Below, piece after piece: positions 5,104-5,733 of a DNA stretch of 5,733 nucleotides. The translations under genes and the position numbers were made by a program. Under the pieces are notes generated by a model. That model ran no database searches. It had not been told where the DNA came from and saw nothing but the letters and a program-made list of their open reading frames with translations. Location: assembly GCA_003566795.1 (NCBI GenBank), contig PXBU01000011.1, positions 1 through 5,733 of the forward strand. The letters are read 5' to 3'. Position 1 is the first letter of the stretch; the number at the start of each line of letters is the position of its first letter. The DNA comes from Puniceicoccaceae bacterium. Lineage in GTDB: Bacteria; Verrucomicrobiota; Verrucomicrobiia; Opitutales; Coraliomargaritaceae.

Positions 5104-5733
5104 TCACGCTTTTCGGCAAAGCCGGCTTTAAAATTTCGAAAAGCTCGCGTTCCTACCGTCCCTCGATTGATGACGAGCAGTTGGATGGTCGCTTCGTGCG
5201 GGCGCAGGAAGTAAGCCGTTACGTTGAGCACGGTTATTTCGACTGCGGACTCACCGGGCAGGACTGGGTGCGCGAGAACGCTTCGGACGTGGTGGAGGTT
5301 TGCGATCTGGTTTACAGTCGCGCCTCCAACCGCCGTTCGAAATGGGTGATTGCGGTGCCGGAGGCATCACCGATCCGATCCGTCAAAGACTTGGAAGGAA
5401 AGCGTGTTTCGACCGAAGTCGTTAATCTGACGCAGCGCTTTCTGGCTGAGCACGGGGTCAAGGCCGAAGTCGAGTTCTCTTGGGGGGCGACCGAGGTGAA
5501 AGTGCCGGATTTGGTCGATGCGATTGTGGATCTGACTGAGACGGGGAATTCCCTGCGCGCTAATAAGCTGCGCATTGTGGATACCTTGTTGTATACCAAC
5601 ACCGTTCTGATCGCCAACAAAGATGCCTGGAATGACCGGGAGAAGCGCCGTAAAATCGAGAGTATCGCTATGCTGCTGCAAGCCGCCCTCGAAGCGCACA
5701 CCAAGGTGGGGCTGAAACTGAATGTCGAGCGAT
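5043..5733 (+). CDS. hisG: ATP phosphoribosyltransferase HisG, long form (partial, C-terminus missing)
   Basis: Catalyses the first and committed step of histidine biosynthesis, joining ATP and PRPP to give phosphoribosyl-ATP in the cytosol. 230 codons are present before the window ends. The N-terminal domain begins LMLGLPKGSLEEPTITLF (7-24). Conserved segments include DCGLTGQDWV (67-76), RVSTEVVNLTQRFL (121-134) and the PRPP-binding loop DAIVDLTETGNSLRANKL (159-176). The last visible residues, KVGLKLNV (221-228), mark entry into the C-terminal ACT-like regulatory domain (HisG_C), so this is the long, histidine-inhibited form and not the short form that needs HisZ. Family proteins are close to 290-300 residues, so about 60-70 are missing. 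ATG 5043 is preferred; ATG 5064 (MLGLPKGS) is an alternative closer to the conserved start. A weak AGG lies 12 nt upstream. It is divergent from the response regulator. Whether other his genes follow cannot be seen. Confidence 0.95.
   Translation, partial: MENPPLLMLGLPKGSLEEPTITLFGKAGFKISKSSRSYRPSIDDEQLDGRFVRAQEVSRYVEHGYFDCGLTGQDWVRENASDVVEVCDLVYSRASNRRSKWVIAVPEASPIRSVKDLEGKRVSTEVVNLTQRFLAEHGVKAEVEFSWGATEVKVPDLVDAIVDLTETGNSLRANKLRIVDTLLYTNTVLIANKDAWNDREKRRKIESIAMLLQAALEAHTKVGLKLNVER

Noticed and set aside
5312..5704. 130- and 110-codon minus-strand ORFs
   Set aside because: Antisense shadows of hisG, whose PRPP loop and other conserved segments are unambiguous.
1..5733. A defence island, mobile element or novel multi-gene system
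   Set aside because: The five genes belong to familiar families, lie on alternating strands with their own control regions, and show no transposase, integrase, nuclease or toxin features.

Overview
The window comes from a Gram-negative bacterium: an outer-membrane TonB-dependent receptor with a Sec signal peptide occupies its left third. My best guess is Verrucomicrobiota, possibly an Opitutae-like marine lineage. That rests only on the gene mix (RRM/RGG protein, long-form HisG), weak Shine-Dalgarno sequences and the style of the intergenic repeats, so it is inference. There is no rRNA, tRNA, transposase, CRISPR or phage gene.

Layout. Positions 1-1956 (minus) hold the first 652 codons of a FecA-like TonB-dependent receptor whose C-terminus lies beyond the left edge. 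Two Fur-box-like sequences sit just upstream of its start (1962-1976 and 2010-2024). The 228-bp divergent gap also carries a REP-like inverted repeat (2087-2130). Positions 2185-3192 (plus) encode a complete fermentative D-lactate dehydrogenase (LdhA family). A 406-bp gene-free tract follows (3193-3598): its left part looks like an intergenic repeat, and its right part is a palindrome-rich leader of the next gene. Positions 3599-4015 (plus) encode a small RRM protein with an RGG/glycine-rich tail, followed by a textbook intrinsic terminator (4041-4069). A second stem-loop (4079-4107) lies between it and the convergent gene at 4133-4870 (minus), an OmpR/PhoB-type response regulator with no sensor kinase visible. 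From 5043 to the right edge (plus) runs hisG, the first enzyme of histidine synthesis, cut off at the start of its C-terminal regulatory domain.

The genes do not form an operon. They are five separately transcribed units with alternating strands: iron-type uptake, NADH re-oxidation by lactate formation, RNA binding or stress, signal transduction and histidine synthesis. No new multi-gene system is visible. The points most worth a second look are regulatory: the paired Fur-like sites, the long leader of the RRM gene, the palindrome in front of the response regulator, and an 11-bp perfect inverted repeat that begins directly before the hisG start codon and closes over it.
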